The notes below the pieces were generated by a model. That model was not told the origin of the DNA and did no database searches. It worked only from the letters and a program-made list of their open reading frames with translations. A stretch of DNA of 5,989 bases from Comamonas sp. (GTDB lineage Bacteria; Pseudomonadota; Gammaproteobacteria; Burkholderiales; Burkholderiaceae_C). This document shows positions 1-5,989 of the stretch, piece after piece. A program made the position numbers and the translations under genes. The stretch lies in NCBI GenBank assembly GCA_019236485.1, contig JAFAIY010000546.1:1-5989 (forward strand). Direction: 5' to 3'. How positions within the stretch are numbered: the stretch's first letter is position 1; each line of letters begins with the position of its first letter.

Positions 1-81
1 CCTGCTTGCTGTTTCTGAATTGATGGGTGCTTGTTTCAGGCCTCGGTGCCGGTTCTTGCCAGCGCAGGCAGAATCGGCACT

Positions 82-1356
82 GTGAGTGATTTTCCCCTCA
101 GCCCCGAGCCCAGGCCCAGACGCATAGCGCATCTGGACATGGATGCGTTCTACGCGTCCGTGGAGCTGCTGCGCTACCCGCAGCTCAAGGGCCTGCCGGT
201 GGTGATTGGCGGCGGGCGGCGCAGCTTTGATGACGAGCTGCTGGCGCGGCATGCGGGCCTGCCGCTGTCTGAGATTCCGGTGGCCGACTTTCCGCTGCTG
301 CGCGATTACACGGGGCGGGGCGTGATCACCACTGCCACCTATCCGGCCCGCCAGTTTGGCGTGGGCTCGGCCATGGGCATGATGAAGGCCGCCAAGCTGT
401 GCCCGCAGGCGATTCTGCTGCCCGTGGACTTTGCCGAGTACCGGCGCTTTTCCAAGGCCTTCAAGGAGGTGATCCTGTCCATCGCGCCGGTCATGGAGAA
501 CCGCGGCGTGGACGAGGTCTATATCGACTTCACCGATGTGCCCGGCGGCCAGCGCGAAGGCGGACGCGTGCTGGCAAGGCTGCTGCAGAAATCCATCTTC
601 GACGCCACGGGACTGACCTGCTCGGTGGGCGTCGCACCCAACAAGCTGCTGGCCAAGATGGCCAGCGAGTTCAACAAACCCAACGGCATCTCCATCGTCC
701 AGCCCGAGGATCTGCAGACGCAGATCTGGCCGCTGGCCTGCCGCAAGGTCAACGGCATAGGCCCCAAGGCCGACGCCAAGCTCAAAAGCCTGGGCATAGA
801 AACCATAGGCCAGCTGGCCGCGCAAAGCCTGCCCCAGTTGCTGCACTGGTTCGGCAAATCCTATGGCCACTGGCTGCATGAATCGGCCTGGGGGCGCGAC
901 GAGCGCGCCGTGGTGACCGAGAGCGAGCCGGTATCCATGAGCCGCGAAACCACGTTCGAGCGCGATCTGCATGCCGTGCGCGACAAGGCGGAGCTAGGTG
1001 CCATCTTCACGGACCTGTGCGAGCGTCTGGCCGAGGATCTGCAGCGCAAGGGCTATATAGGGCGCACCGTGGGCATCAAGCTGCGCTATGACGACTTCAG
1101 GATTGCGACGCGCGATCAGACCCTGCCCCTGCCAGTGAGCGATGCGGCGGCGATACGCCGGGCCGCGGGCCTGTGCCTCAAGCGTGTGCCGCTGGCCAAG
1201 CGCATGCGCCTGCTCGGGGTCAAGGTCTCGGGCCTGATCCGTGCAGCGGACTGGGAGGCCAGCGCCCGGGATCCGGCCGCGCGCGATGCGCTGCTGCGCG
1301 CTCATGTCTTGATGTCGGTCAAGGATTCGGATCCCTATACCGCGTCTCTGTTCTGA
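82..1356 (+). CDS. dinB: DNA polymerase IV (Y-family translesion polymerase DinB)
   Basis: Low-fidelity polymerase that copies past DNA lesions and can extend mismatched ends, acting with the sliding clamp. From the GTG at 82 the protein has 424 residues (E. coli Pol IV has about 350). Visible motifs are the palm motif HLDMDAFYASVE with catalytic Asp19 and the steric-gate position occupied by Tyr24; RGVDEVYIDFTD with catalytic Asp144 and Glu145; SVGVAPNKLLAKMASEFNKP; and a thumb helix-hairpin-helix (VNGIGPKADAKL, about 222-234). A little-finger domain follows, roughly 283-390. The C-terminus ends in SLF, resembling the end of a clamp-binding peptide. An insert of about 30 residues lies between IGG and GVITT. 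Start choice: the frame is open back to a TTG at 31 and a GTG at 46, but the family core begins just after residue 82's codon and the residues before it look non-conserved. No upstream site has a clear ribosome binding site, so the start is uncertain. No LexA-type SOS box is visible in bases 1-81. Confidence 0.95.
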   Translation: MSDFPLSPEPRPRRIAHLDMDAFYASVELLRYPQLKGLPVVIGGGRRSFDDELLARHAGLPLSEIPVADFPLLRDYTGRGVITTATYPARQFGVGSAMGMMKAAKLCPQAILLPVDFAEYRRFSKAFKEVILSIAPVMENRGVDEVYIDFTDVPGGQREGGRVLARLLQKSIFDATGLTCSVGVAPNKLLAKMASEFNKPNGISIVQPEDLQTQIWPLACRKVNGIGPKADAKLKSLGIETIGQLAAQSLPQLLHWFGKSYGHWLHESAWGRDERAVVTESEPVSMSRETTFERDLHAVRDKAELGAIFTDLCERLAEDLQRKGYIGRTVGIKLRYDDFRIATRDQTLPLPVSDAAAIRRAAGLCLKRVPLAKRMRLLGVKVSGLIRAADWEASARDPAARDALLRAHVLMSVKDSDPYTASLF

Positions 1357-1419
1357 GCCGCTGCGCATGGTCATGCATGCTGTGCGATGATGCCAAGTGT
1401 GAGATTGTGTATCTTTGAT

Positions 1420-1435
1420 GTCAGCAGCTGCTGAC
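1420..1435. promoter_or_regulatory. Perfect 16-bp palindrome, possible operator
   Basis: GTCAGCAGCTGCTGAC is a perfect inverted repeat in the gap between dinB and the chemotaxis receptor gene, about 57 bases before the receptor's ATG. It has no T-run after it, so it is not an intrinsic terminator for dinB. Its position just upstream of a TATAAA box would suit a dimeric regulator's binding site. No specific regulator is recognised, and the role is inference from symmetry and position only. Confidence 0.35.
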
Positions 1436-1458
1436 CGCGCCGGTTCCCGGTCTCGAAC

Positions 1459-1467
1459 TATAAAAAT
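1459..1467 (+). promoter_or_regulatory. Possible -10 element of the chemotaxis receptor promoter
   Basis: TATAAAAAT is an AT-rich island in otherwise GC-rich sequence, and TATAAA matches five of six bases of the sigma-70 -10 consensus TATAAT. Transcription from it would start near 1471 and give a leader of about 20 bases containing the ribosome binding site. No good -35 sits 16-18 bases upstream; the nearest similar hexamer, CTGACC at 1431-1436, is 22 bases away. No clear FliA (sigma-28) motif was found. The call is tentative. Confidence 0.3.
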
Positions 1468-1476
1468 AGGCACCTT

Positions 1477-1483
1477 GGAGGAG
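1477..1483 (+). promoter_or_regulatory. Ribosome binding site that fixes the receptor start
   Basis: GGAGGAG is a near-perfect anti-Shine-Dalgarno match with an 8-base spacer to the ATG at 1492. An in-frame GTG at 1483 overlaps this site and has no ribosome binding site of its own, so the ATG is chosen. The resulting N-terminus, MRLNLPV, is also how I recall related receptors starting. Confidence 0.85.
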
Positions 1484-1491
1484 TGGAAGGC

Positions 1492-3048
1492 ATGCGCCTG
1501 AATCTGCCGGTATCCCAACAAAACTACGACTTTCCGGGCGACGAGCTGCTGGTCTCCAGCACCAACACCAAAGGCGAGATCACCCATTGCAACCCGGCCT
1601 TCGTGCGGGTCAGCGGCTATGCATATGAGGAGCTGATCGGTCAGCCCCACAATCTGATCCGCCACCCCGACATGCCCGCGGCCGCTTTCAAGGACATGTG
1701 GCGCACCATTGCCCACGGCTATCCCTGGACGGCCCTGGTCAAGAACCGCCGCAAGAACGGCGACCACTATTGGGTGCGGGCCAATGTCACGCCCATCATG
1801 GAAGGCGGCAAGCCCAGCGGCTATCTGTCGGTGCGTACCAAGCCGACCCCGCAGGAAATTGCGGGCGCCGAAGCGCTGTATGCGCGCATGCGCAGCGAAG
1901 AAGAAAAAGGCGGGCTGAGCTTCCGCCTGCGTGCCGGAGAGGTGCGCCGGCTGGGCCTGCTGGGCCTGTGGGACGGCCGCCGGGACGTGGGCCTGGTGGC
2001 GCGCATGGCCTGGCTGCTGGCGGTGGTGGCGCTGATCGCCATGCTGCCCGATATGCTGGGCTGGCAGGGTGCCGCGGCCTGGGGCTGGCGCGCGGCCAGC
2101 CTGGTGCTGGGCGGCGCTTTCGTGCTCTGGCGCTTTTATCGCGGCTGCGTGGCCGGACTCGAAGAGGCCAGCCGCTTTGCGGCCGATGTGGCGGCCTGCA
2201 ATCTGAGCACCGACTGCAACCAGAGCTACAACGGCGCCATGGGCGCTTTGATGCTCAGGCTGCAGCAGATCCAGATCAATCTGCGCGCCGTGGTCGGCGA
2301 TGTGCGTACCGAGGTGCGCGGCTTTGCCGAGACGGCGCACGAGATCGCACAGAGCAGCTTCGACCTGGCCGGCCGCACGGAAGCCCAGGCCGGCAGCCTG
2401 CAGCTGACGGCGGCCTCCATGGAGGAAATCTCGGGCACGGTCGCCCAGACCGCGGACACGGCCCAGTTCATGGCGGGCGCCAGCGATGAAAGCCGCGACG
2501 TGGCCAGCCGCAGCGGCGCCGCTATCAGCGAAGTGGGCTCGGCCATGGAACATATCCGCGGCTCGTCCACGCGCATGAGCGAGATCATTGGCGTGATCGA
2601 AAGCATTGCCTTCCAGACCAATCTGCTGGCGCTCAATGCGGCCGTGGAGGCTGCGCGTGCGGGCGAGCAGGGTCGCGGCTTTGCCGTGGTGGCGGGCGAG
2701 GTGCGGGCGCTGGCCCAGCGCAGCGCCGAGGCCGCCAAGGAAATAGGCGTGCTCATCAACCGCACGGTCGACGGCATCAACGACGGCAACGCGCGCATGC
2801 GTGCCGCGGGCCAGACCATTGACGGCATGGTGGAGGCCGTGGACAAGGTCAGCGCTCTGGTGCACCAGATCAGCATCGCCACGCGCGAGCAGTCCATAGG
2901 CATCTCGCAGGTCAATGAAGCCGTGGCCCAGCTGGACTCCGTGACCCAGCAGAACGCGGCCCTGGTGGAGCAGTCCACGGGCGCTGCCGATTCGCTGCGC
3001 CTGAGCGCCAAGACGCTGGAGCGCTCGGTGGATGTCTTCCATCTTTGA
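1492..3048 (+). CDS. Aer-type methyl-accepting chemotaxis protein with N-terminal PAS domain
   Basis: Inner-membrane chemoreceptor of 518 residues that passes a sensory signal to CheW/CheA. Domains in order: a cytoplasmic PAS domain (about 10-120) with the Aer-like signatures [12 protein letters not shown] (about 51-62) and [21 protein letters not shown] (about 81-101); a linker; two hydrophobic helices (about 168-189 and 196-216) joined by only a few residues, so there is no periplasmic ligand-binding domain; a HAMP-like stretch; then a long coiled-coil signalling domain. The hairpin tip is the highly conserved [20 protein letters not shown] (about 372-391), followed by [25 protein letters not shown]. 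Possible methylation segments are ASMEEIS (about 308-314) and [10 protein letters not shown] (about 490-499). E. coli Aer binds FAD in its PAS domain and senses redox or energy state; a flavin cofactor here is inference. The C-terminus (VDVFHL) lacks the NWETF-type CheR/CheB tether. The gene has its own ribosome binding site and terminator, so it is probably a single-gene unit. The true stimulus is unknown. Confidence 0.95.
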   Translation: MRLNLPVSQQNYDFPGDELLVSSTNTKGEITHCNPAFVRVSGYAYEELIGQPHNLIRHPDMPAAAFKDMWRTIAHGYPWTALVKNRRKNGDHYWVRANVTPIMEGGKPSGYLSVRTKPTPQEIAGAEALYARMRSEEEKGGLSFRLRAGEVRRLGLLGLWDGRRDVGLVARMAWLLAVVALIAMLPDMLGWQGAAAWGWRAASLVLGGAFVLWRFYRGCVAGLEEASRFAADVAACNLSTDCNQSYNGAMGALMLRLQQIQINLRAVVGDVRTEVRGFAETAHEIAQSSFDLAGRTEAQAGSLQLTAASMEEISGTVAQTADTAQFMAGASDESRDVASRSGAAISEVGSAMEHIRGSSTRMSEIIGVIESIAFQTNLLALNAAVEAARAGEQGRGFAVVAGEVRALAQRSAEAAKEIGVLINRTVDGINDGNARMRAAGQTIDGMVEAVDKVSALVHQISIATREQSIGISQVNEAVAQLDSVTQQNAALVEQSTGAADSLRLSAKTLERSVDVFHL

Positions 3049-3070
3049 TGGAACGATGGCGTGAACCCGG

Positions 3071-3101
3071 GGCAGCTGGCGTGTACAGCTGCCTTTTTTT
3101 T
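3071..3101 (+). terminator. Intrinsic terminator of the chemotaxis receptor gene
   Basis: GGCAGCTG (3071-3078) and CAGCTGCC (3086-3093) form a perfect 8-bp GC-rich stem with a 7-base loop, followed directly by eight T residues (3094-3101). This is a classic rho-independent terminator 22 bases after the receptor's stop codon. Its T-run ends 26 bases before the next gene's ATG. Confidence 0.93.
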
Positions 3102-3127
3102 GCCTCAGCTTTGGTTAGGATTGCTGC

Positions 3128-5452
3128 ATGAATGTTGTGCTGACCCTGATGGCCATCGCGGTGCTGGCCTTGTGCCTGTTGGTCTGGCTGCTGTCGCGCC
3201 TGCGCGATGGCTTCAGAGCCGCGAGCGTGCAGACGCCGCCGCAGACCGAGACGCCCGCTGAGCCGCTGGCATCCCTGCTGCCCGCATACAGAAAAATGTC
3301 CTCGAATGCCGAGCCGGCCGCCGAGAAGGCCGATGAGGGCGGCAAGGATGTGAATTTTCGCGCTCAGGGCGAGCGCGGCATGGGCGGTCCGGTGTATGGC
3401 GATGTGCTCTGTGCGGACGGCGTCTATCTGCCCCATGTGTGGGAGCGGGACATGCATACCTCCTTCGACGGGCGCTGGCTGCGCACGGGCTTTTATCAGA
3501 GCGAAACCGCGCATCTGGTGGACCGCAAATCCCGGCGCAGCTGGAGCATCGATGCCGCGGAAGGCGAAGCCCTGGACGCTTTGCACTGGCGCATGCCGCG
3601 CTGGAGCGGCGAGACCGTCAACGAAAGCGGTATCGCCGACGATGCGCATGTGATCATGTCCGATGCTAGCTTCGAGGCCTGGCTGGGAGAGAACCTGAGC
3701 CAGTCGGCCCAGCCCCTGGTCCAGGTCTGCGATCTCTGGATTCCCTACGACAGCATTCCGGCCGAGGCCGCCAGGCCCATGCCGGTTCTGCCCCAGCCCA
3801 CCCAACCTACGCCGGTGCCTGCACTGGGCCTGAGGCGGCACTGGCCCGCATCGCTGCGCAAGCTGCGCCATCCCATGGACCCGCTGTGCAACCCACACTG
3901 GCAGCTGATGCTGGGCGAGGCGCCGCAGCCCTGGCTGGTCGATGAAAACCACGGCCTGGTCTGGCGCGCCGATGCCCAGGCGTTTGCGCTCTATGCGTGT
4001 TCCAGCCAGGAAGACAGCAGCCAGGCCAGCTTGCGCCTGGCGGTCTGGAGCATGGAGCGCGGCTGGCAGCAGTGGCCCGAGCTGCTGCCCGAAGACCGCA
4101 AACCCTGGGCTCTGGGGCTGTTCTCGCCGCACGATGAAGCATCGACCCAGGGGCCGCAGCTGAGCTGGTCCGACGAGCTGGTGCTGCAAAGGGTGGAGCT
4201 GGATACGCCGCAGACCGAGCGTCTGCACGACGGCACCAGCCTCAGCTGTGCCATGAGCGAGGTAGAGGTCTGTGCGGGCCATAGGGCCGATGGCCTGCCC
4301 CTGATCAAGCCTTCGCTGCACGTGGCGTTCGACTGGCTGCGCGATCCGGCCCAGCCCGCGCTATGGCGTGCGCAAAGCGATGCGCTCAAGGGGCAGCGCC
4401 TGATCTGGACCCTGGCCAAGCCCGCGAGAGAAGAGAGCGGCGAAACCGCGGCCTATAACCTGCAATGGGGCGAGCGGCATCTGCCCGGCACCTGGGCGCT
4501 GGAGCATCTGCTGGTGCAGGGCCGCTGGGCGATTCTCATGCCCCACGGGCGCGCGCCCATCCGCGGCGGCAGCGGCAGCCTGCAGGTCTGGGATGGCGAG
4601 CGGCTGCAGGCGGTGGACCTGCCCTGGCCCGTGGTGCGGCTGTCGGCCGTGCCCGCGCCGCGCGGCGGCATGGCCGCACGCGTGCGTGTGATGGCGCTGA
4701 CGGCCAGTCTGGCCGACAAGGACTGGGATCCGGCCACGGCCTCCTGGCGCTGGCCTTTGCAATCCGTCTCGGCCAGCCATCTGGCGCGGCCGGACTGGAG
4801 GCCGCTGTACAGCGAGCGCGAGCTGGCTCCCGATGCCCAGGGCCGCTGGCAGCTGCTGCCGCGCTGGCGCTCCGTGCGCCAGATCCAGCATCCCTGTGCC
4901 GATGGCGACTATGTCTGGCGCGACGAGGTCCGCGGCGACACCCTATGGTGGTGGGGTGGGGTGCACGAGGGCGTCAACAACTACTGGCAGCAGAACTCGC
5001 CGCGCATCGACGGCGTGGCCATGACGCGCAGCGGCACCGCGTTCTGCGGCGTTGGCCCCTGTGCCTGCCCCCATCCTTCGGGCGAGGGCTGGGCCATGCT
5101 GGAGCTGCAGCAAAGCCGCTATGGCGAGCTGGGTCTGTGGCATCTGCACTGGCTCAACCCCGTGGAAAAGGAAGTCCGCACGCTGGAGCTCAGGGCGCGC
5201 ATGCCTGTGCTGCAGGCCTGGGATGCGCAAGGCCTGCACTGGCAGGATCTGCCCGCGCCGGACGCCGATGCCGTGGATGGCGGTACGCCGGCCACGGAGA
5301 GCAAGCCGCGCCAGCTGATCGTTCCCCAGGCCTGGCAGCGCGCTGCCGTGGAGCAACTGCGCCAGGGCATGAACGGCCTGTGGCTGCGCAAGCAGGACCT
5401 GCGCTATGCGGAGACCTTGCTGGGTCAGGACGATTGCCCGTGGAAGAGTTGA
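3128..5452 (+). CDS. Trp-rich, single-pass membrane-anchored protein of unknown function
   Basis: I do not recognise this family. The product has 774 residues. AGGA at 3117-3120, 7 bases before the ATG, supports the start. Residues 3-23 form one strongly hydrophobic helix with no charge before it and RLRDGFR after it. By the positive-inside rule this suggests a membrane anchor with the large C-terminal part in the cytoplasm; there is no obvious lipobox or cleavage site. A Pro/Ala/Glu-rich linker follows (about 33-75), and a second Pro-rich linker lies at 217-231, splitting the soluble part into a region of about 140 residues and one of about 540. By hand count it has 44 tryptophans (about 5.7%), including W607-W609. 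Many short strand-like segments (for example LLVQGRWAILMPHGR near 461-475 and SLQVWDGERLQAVDL near 484-498) recall a beta-propeller or beta-sandwich, but no regular blade repeat could be fixed. C640, C645, C647 and H649 are clustered. Base composition matches its neighbours and the frame is intact, so it looks like a native, real gene. It is convergent with queF. Confidence 0.85.
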   Translation: MNVVLTLMAIAVLALCLLVWLLSRLRDGFRAASVQTPPQTETPAEPLASLLPAYRKMSSNAEPAAEKADEGGKDVNFRAQGERGMGGPVYGDVLCADGVYLPHVWERDMHTSFDGRWLRTGFYQSETAHLVDRKSRRSWSIDAAEGEALDALHWRMPRWSGETVNESGIADDAHVIMSDASFEAWLGENLSQSAQPLVQVCDLWIPYDSIPAEAARPMPVLPQPTQPTPVPALGLRRHWPASLRKLRHPMDPLCNPHWQLMLGEAPQPWLVDENHGLVWRADAQAFALYACSSQEDSSQASLRLAVWSMERGWQQWPELLPEDRKPWALGLFSPHDEASTQGPQLSWSDELVLQRVELDTPQTERLHDGTSLSCAMSEVEVCAGHRADGLPLIKPSLHVAFDWLRDPAQPALWRAQSDALKGQRLIWTLAKPAREESGETAAYNLQWGERHLPGTWALEHLLVQGRWAILMPHGRAPIRGGSGSLQVWDGERLQAVDLPWPVVRLSAVPAPRGGMAARVRVMALTASLADKDWDPATASWRWPLQSVSASHLARPDWRPLYSERELAPDAQGRWQLLPRWRSVRQIQHPCADGDYVWRDEVRGDTLWWWGGVHEGVNNYWQQNSPRIDGVAMTRSGTAFCGVGPCACPHPSGEGWAMLELQQSRYGELGLWHLHWLNPVEKEVRTLELRARMPVLQAWDAQGLHWQDLPAPDADAVDGGTPATESKPRQLIVPQAWQRAAVEQLRQGMNGLWLRKQDLRYAETLLGQDDCPWKS

Positions 5453-5453
5453 T

Positions 5454-5530
5454 CCCCTGAGCCGCTTTGCGGCTTCCCTCGGAGGGGGCGGCAGCTTTGC
5501 GGCGGGGCGGCCCTTGCCTGTCGCCCCTGA
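5454..5530. repeat. Hairpin-rich intergenic repeat-like element
   Basis: This stretch fills the gap between two convergent genes. It holds a GCCGC-TTT-GCGGC hairpin (5461-5473), a near-copy of that unit (5491-5503, GCAGCTTTGCGGC, 12 of 13 bases identical), G-rich and C-rich tracts between and after them, and the 7-bp sequence CCCCTGA at both ends (5454-5460 and 5524-5530). It resembles, from memory, a palindromic unit common between genes in Comamonas, Delftia and Acidovorax genomes. Its copy number cannot be judged from a single window. It lacks a T-run, so it is not a standard intrinsic terminator on either strand, although the structure could help end convergent transcripts or slow RNA decay. 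Confidence 0.55.
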
Positions 5531-5586
5531 CCTGGGCCCGGCTTGATTGAGGTTCTGTTGGTGTTTGCGAACAGTCCTGGTGGGCG

Positions 5587-5989
5587 TTACTGGCGGGCGG
5601 TGCGCACGTTGGCGGGCAGGGCGCCCGGATGGCTGGTGCGGAAGGGATTGATATCCAGGCCGCCGCGGCGCGTGTAGCGCGCGTAGACGGCCAGCTTGAT
5701 GGGCCGGCAGCGGGTCCAGATGTCCATGAAGATGCGTTCCACGCACTGCTCGTGGAATTCGTTGTGGTTGCGGAAGCTCACCAGATACTGCAACAGGCCC
5801 TCCTGCTCGATCTGCGCGCCGCTGTACTGGATCTGCACGCTGCCCCAGTCGGGCTGGCCGGTGACCAGGCAGTTGCTCTTGAGCAGATGGCTGACCAGGG
5901 TTTCATTGACCGGGGCTTCGTCATGGTTGGCGCGCAGCAGCTCGGGAGCCGGGGTGTACTGCGTGCATTCCACGTCGAGGCGATCCAGC
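5587..5989 (-). CDS. queF: NADPH-dependent 7-cyano-7-deazaguanine reductase QueF (C-terminal part)
   Basis: Reduces the nitrile of preQ0 to the amine preQ1 using two NADPH, in cytoplasmic queuosine tRNA biosynthesis. The gene runs leftwards and ends at a TAA (5589-5587); its 5' half lies beyond the right edge. About 134 residues are visible, roughly half of the 280 or so usual for the long, two-domain E. coli-type enzyme. Seen directly: [16 protein letters not shown], holding the nucleophilic Cys (codon 5871-5869; Cys190 in E. coli) and the acid Asp seven residues later (codon 5850-5848; Asp197); [15 protein letters not shown], holding the Phe-His pair that matches E. coli Phe228/His229; and [16 protein letters not shown] near the end. 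The open frame continues to the window edge, so the GTG at 5973 is only an internal valine. The catalytic domain is intact, and the product looks functional as far as it can be seen. Confidence 0.95.
   Translation of the reverse strand, partial: LDRLDVECTQYTPAPELLRANHDEAPVNETLVSHLLKSNCLVTGQPDWGSVQIQYSGAQIEQEGLLQYLVSFRNHNEFHEQCVERIFMDIWTRCRPIKLAVYARYTRRGGLDINPFRTSHPGALPANVRTARQ

Noticed and set aside
9..24. Possible LexA/SOS box before dinB
   Set aside because: CTGT is present at 9-12, but the partner position reads TGAT instead of ACAG, so the symmetry fails.
31..81. TTG at 31 or GTG at 46 as the dinB start
   Set aside because: The added residues precede the conserved family core and look non-conserved. 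The GTG at 82 gives a more family-like N-terminus, although without a strong ribosome binding site it cannot be proven.
994..3042. Long open frame of 682 codons on the minus strand across the dinB end and the receptor gene
   Set aside because: It lies fully antisense to two clear protein families, its translation is low-complexity (Ala/His/Gly/Arg-rich) with no recognisable domain, and such long shadows are common in GC-rich coding DNA.
3039..3051. CCATC-TTT-GATGG hairpin over the receptor's stop codon
   Set aside because: The 5-bp stem is short and has no T-run. The strong terminator just downstream already explains the 3' end.
2912..4321. 469-codon open frame on the minus strand opposite the Trp-rich gene
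   Set aside because: It covers the receptor's terminator and the start of the next gene, its composition is typical of an antisense shadow, and no family motif is visible.
4465..5460. 331-codon open frame on the plus strand in another frame of the Trp-rich gene
   Set aside because: It is Ala/Gly/Arg-rich shadow translation with no ribosome binding site. The main frame runs uninterrupted through the same region from a well-placed start.
5555..5574. CTGTT...AACAG inverted repeat before the queF stop, considered as an SOS box or terminator
   Set aside because: The spacing between CTGT and ACAG is 12 rather than 8 bases, the site lies between convergent gene ends, and the 5-bp stem has no T-run.
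5971..5973. GTG at 5973 (minus strand) as a start for a short 128-residue protein
   Set aside because: The same frame stays open to the window edge, and the sequence is the C-terminal domain of long-form QueF, so this is an internal valine.

Overview
The window is GC-rich, tightly packed chromosomal DNA from a betaproteobacterium. It most resembles the family Comamonadaceae (Comamonas/Delftia/Acidovorax group). That call is made from memory of how the proteins and the intergenic repeat look, not from a search. There are no mobile-element genes, phage genes, CRISPR arrays, tRNAs or rRNAs, and no non-coding stretch exceeds about 135 bases.

Layout from left to right. (1) 82-1356 (+): dinB, DNA polymerase IV, with all catalytic residues present and an insert of about 30 residues in its N-terminal part relative to the E. 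coli enzyme. (2) 1357-1482: intergenic region with a perfect 16-bp palindrome, a possible -10 element and a strong ribosome binding site. (3) 1492-3048 (+): an Aer-type chemotaxis receptor (PAS sensor, two membrane helices, cytoplasmic signalling hairpin), closed by a textbook intrinsic terminator at 3071-3101. (4) 3128-5452 (+): a 774-residue protein of unknown function with one N-terminal membrane anchor and an extremely tryptophan-rich soluble region. It is the least explained gene here. (5) 5453-5586: convergent intergenic region holding a hairpin-rich repeat-like element bracketed by a 7-bp direct repeat. (6) 5587-5989 (-): the C-terminal half of queF, running off the right edge; it encodes the NADPH-dependent preQ0 reductase of queuosine biosynthesis.

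The genes do not look like one pathway. They cover translesion DNA synthesis, energy or redox taxis, an unknown membrane-anchored protein and tRNA modification. The chemotaxis receptor is probably transcribed alone, since it has its own terminator. The unknown gene begins only 26 bases after that terminator's T-run, which leaves little room for a promoter. I found no convincing new multi-gene system. The main novelty candidate is the Trp-rich protein, followed by the DinB insert and the intergenic repeat.
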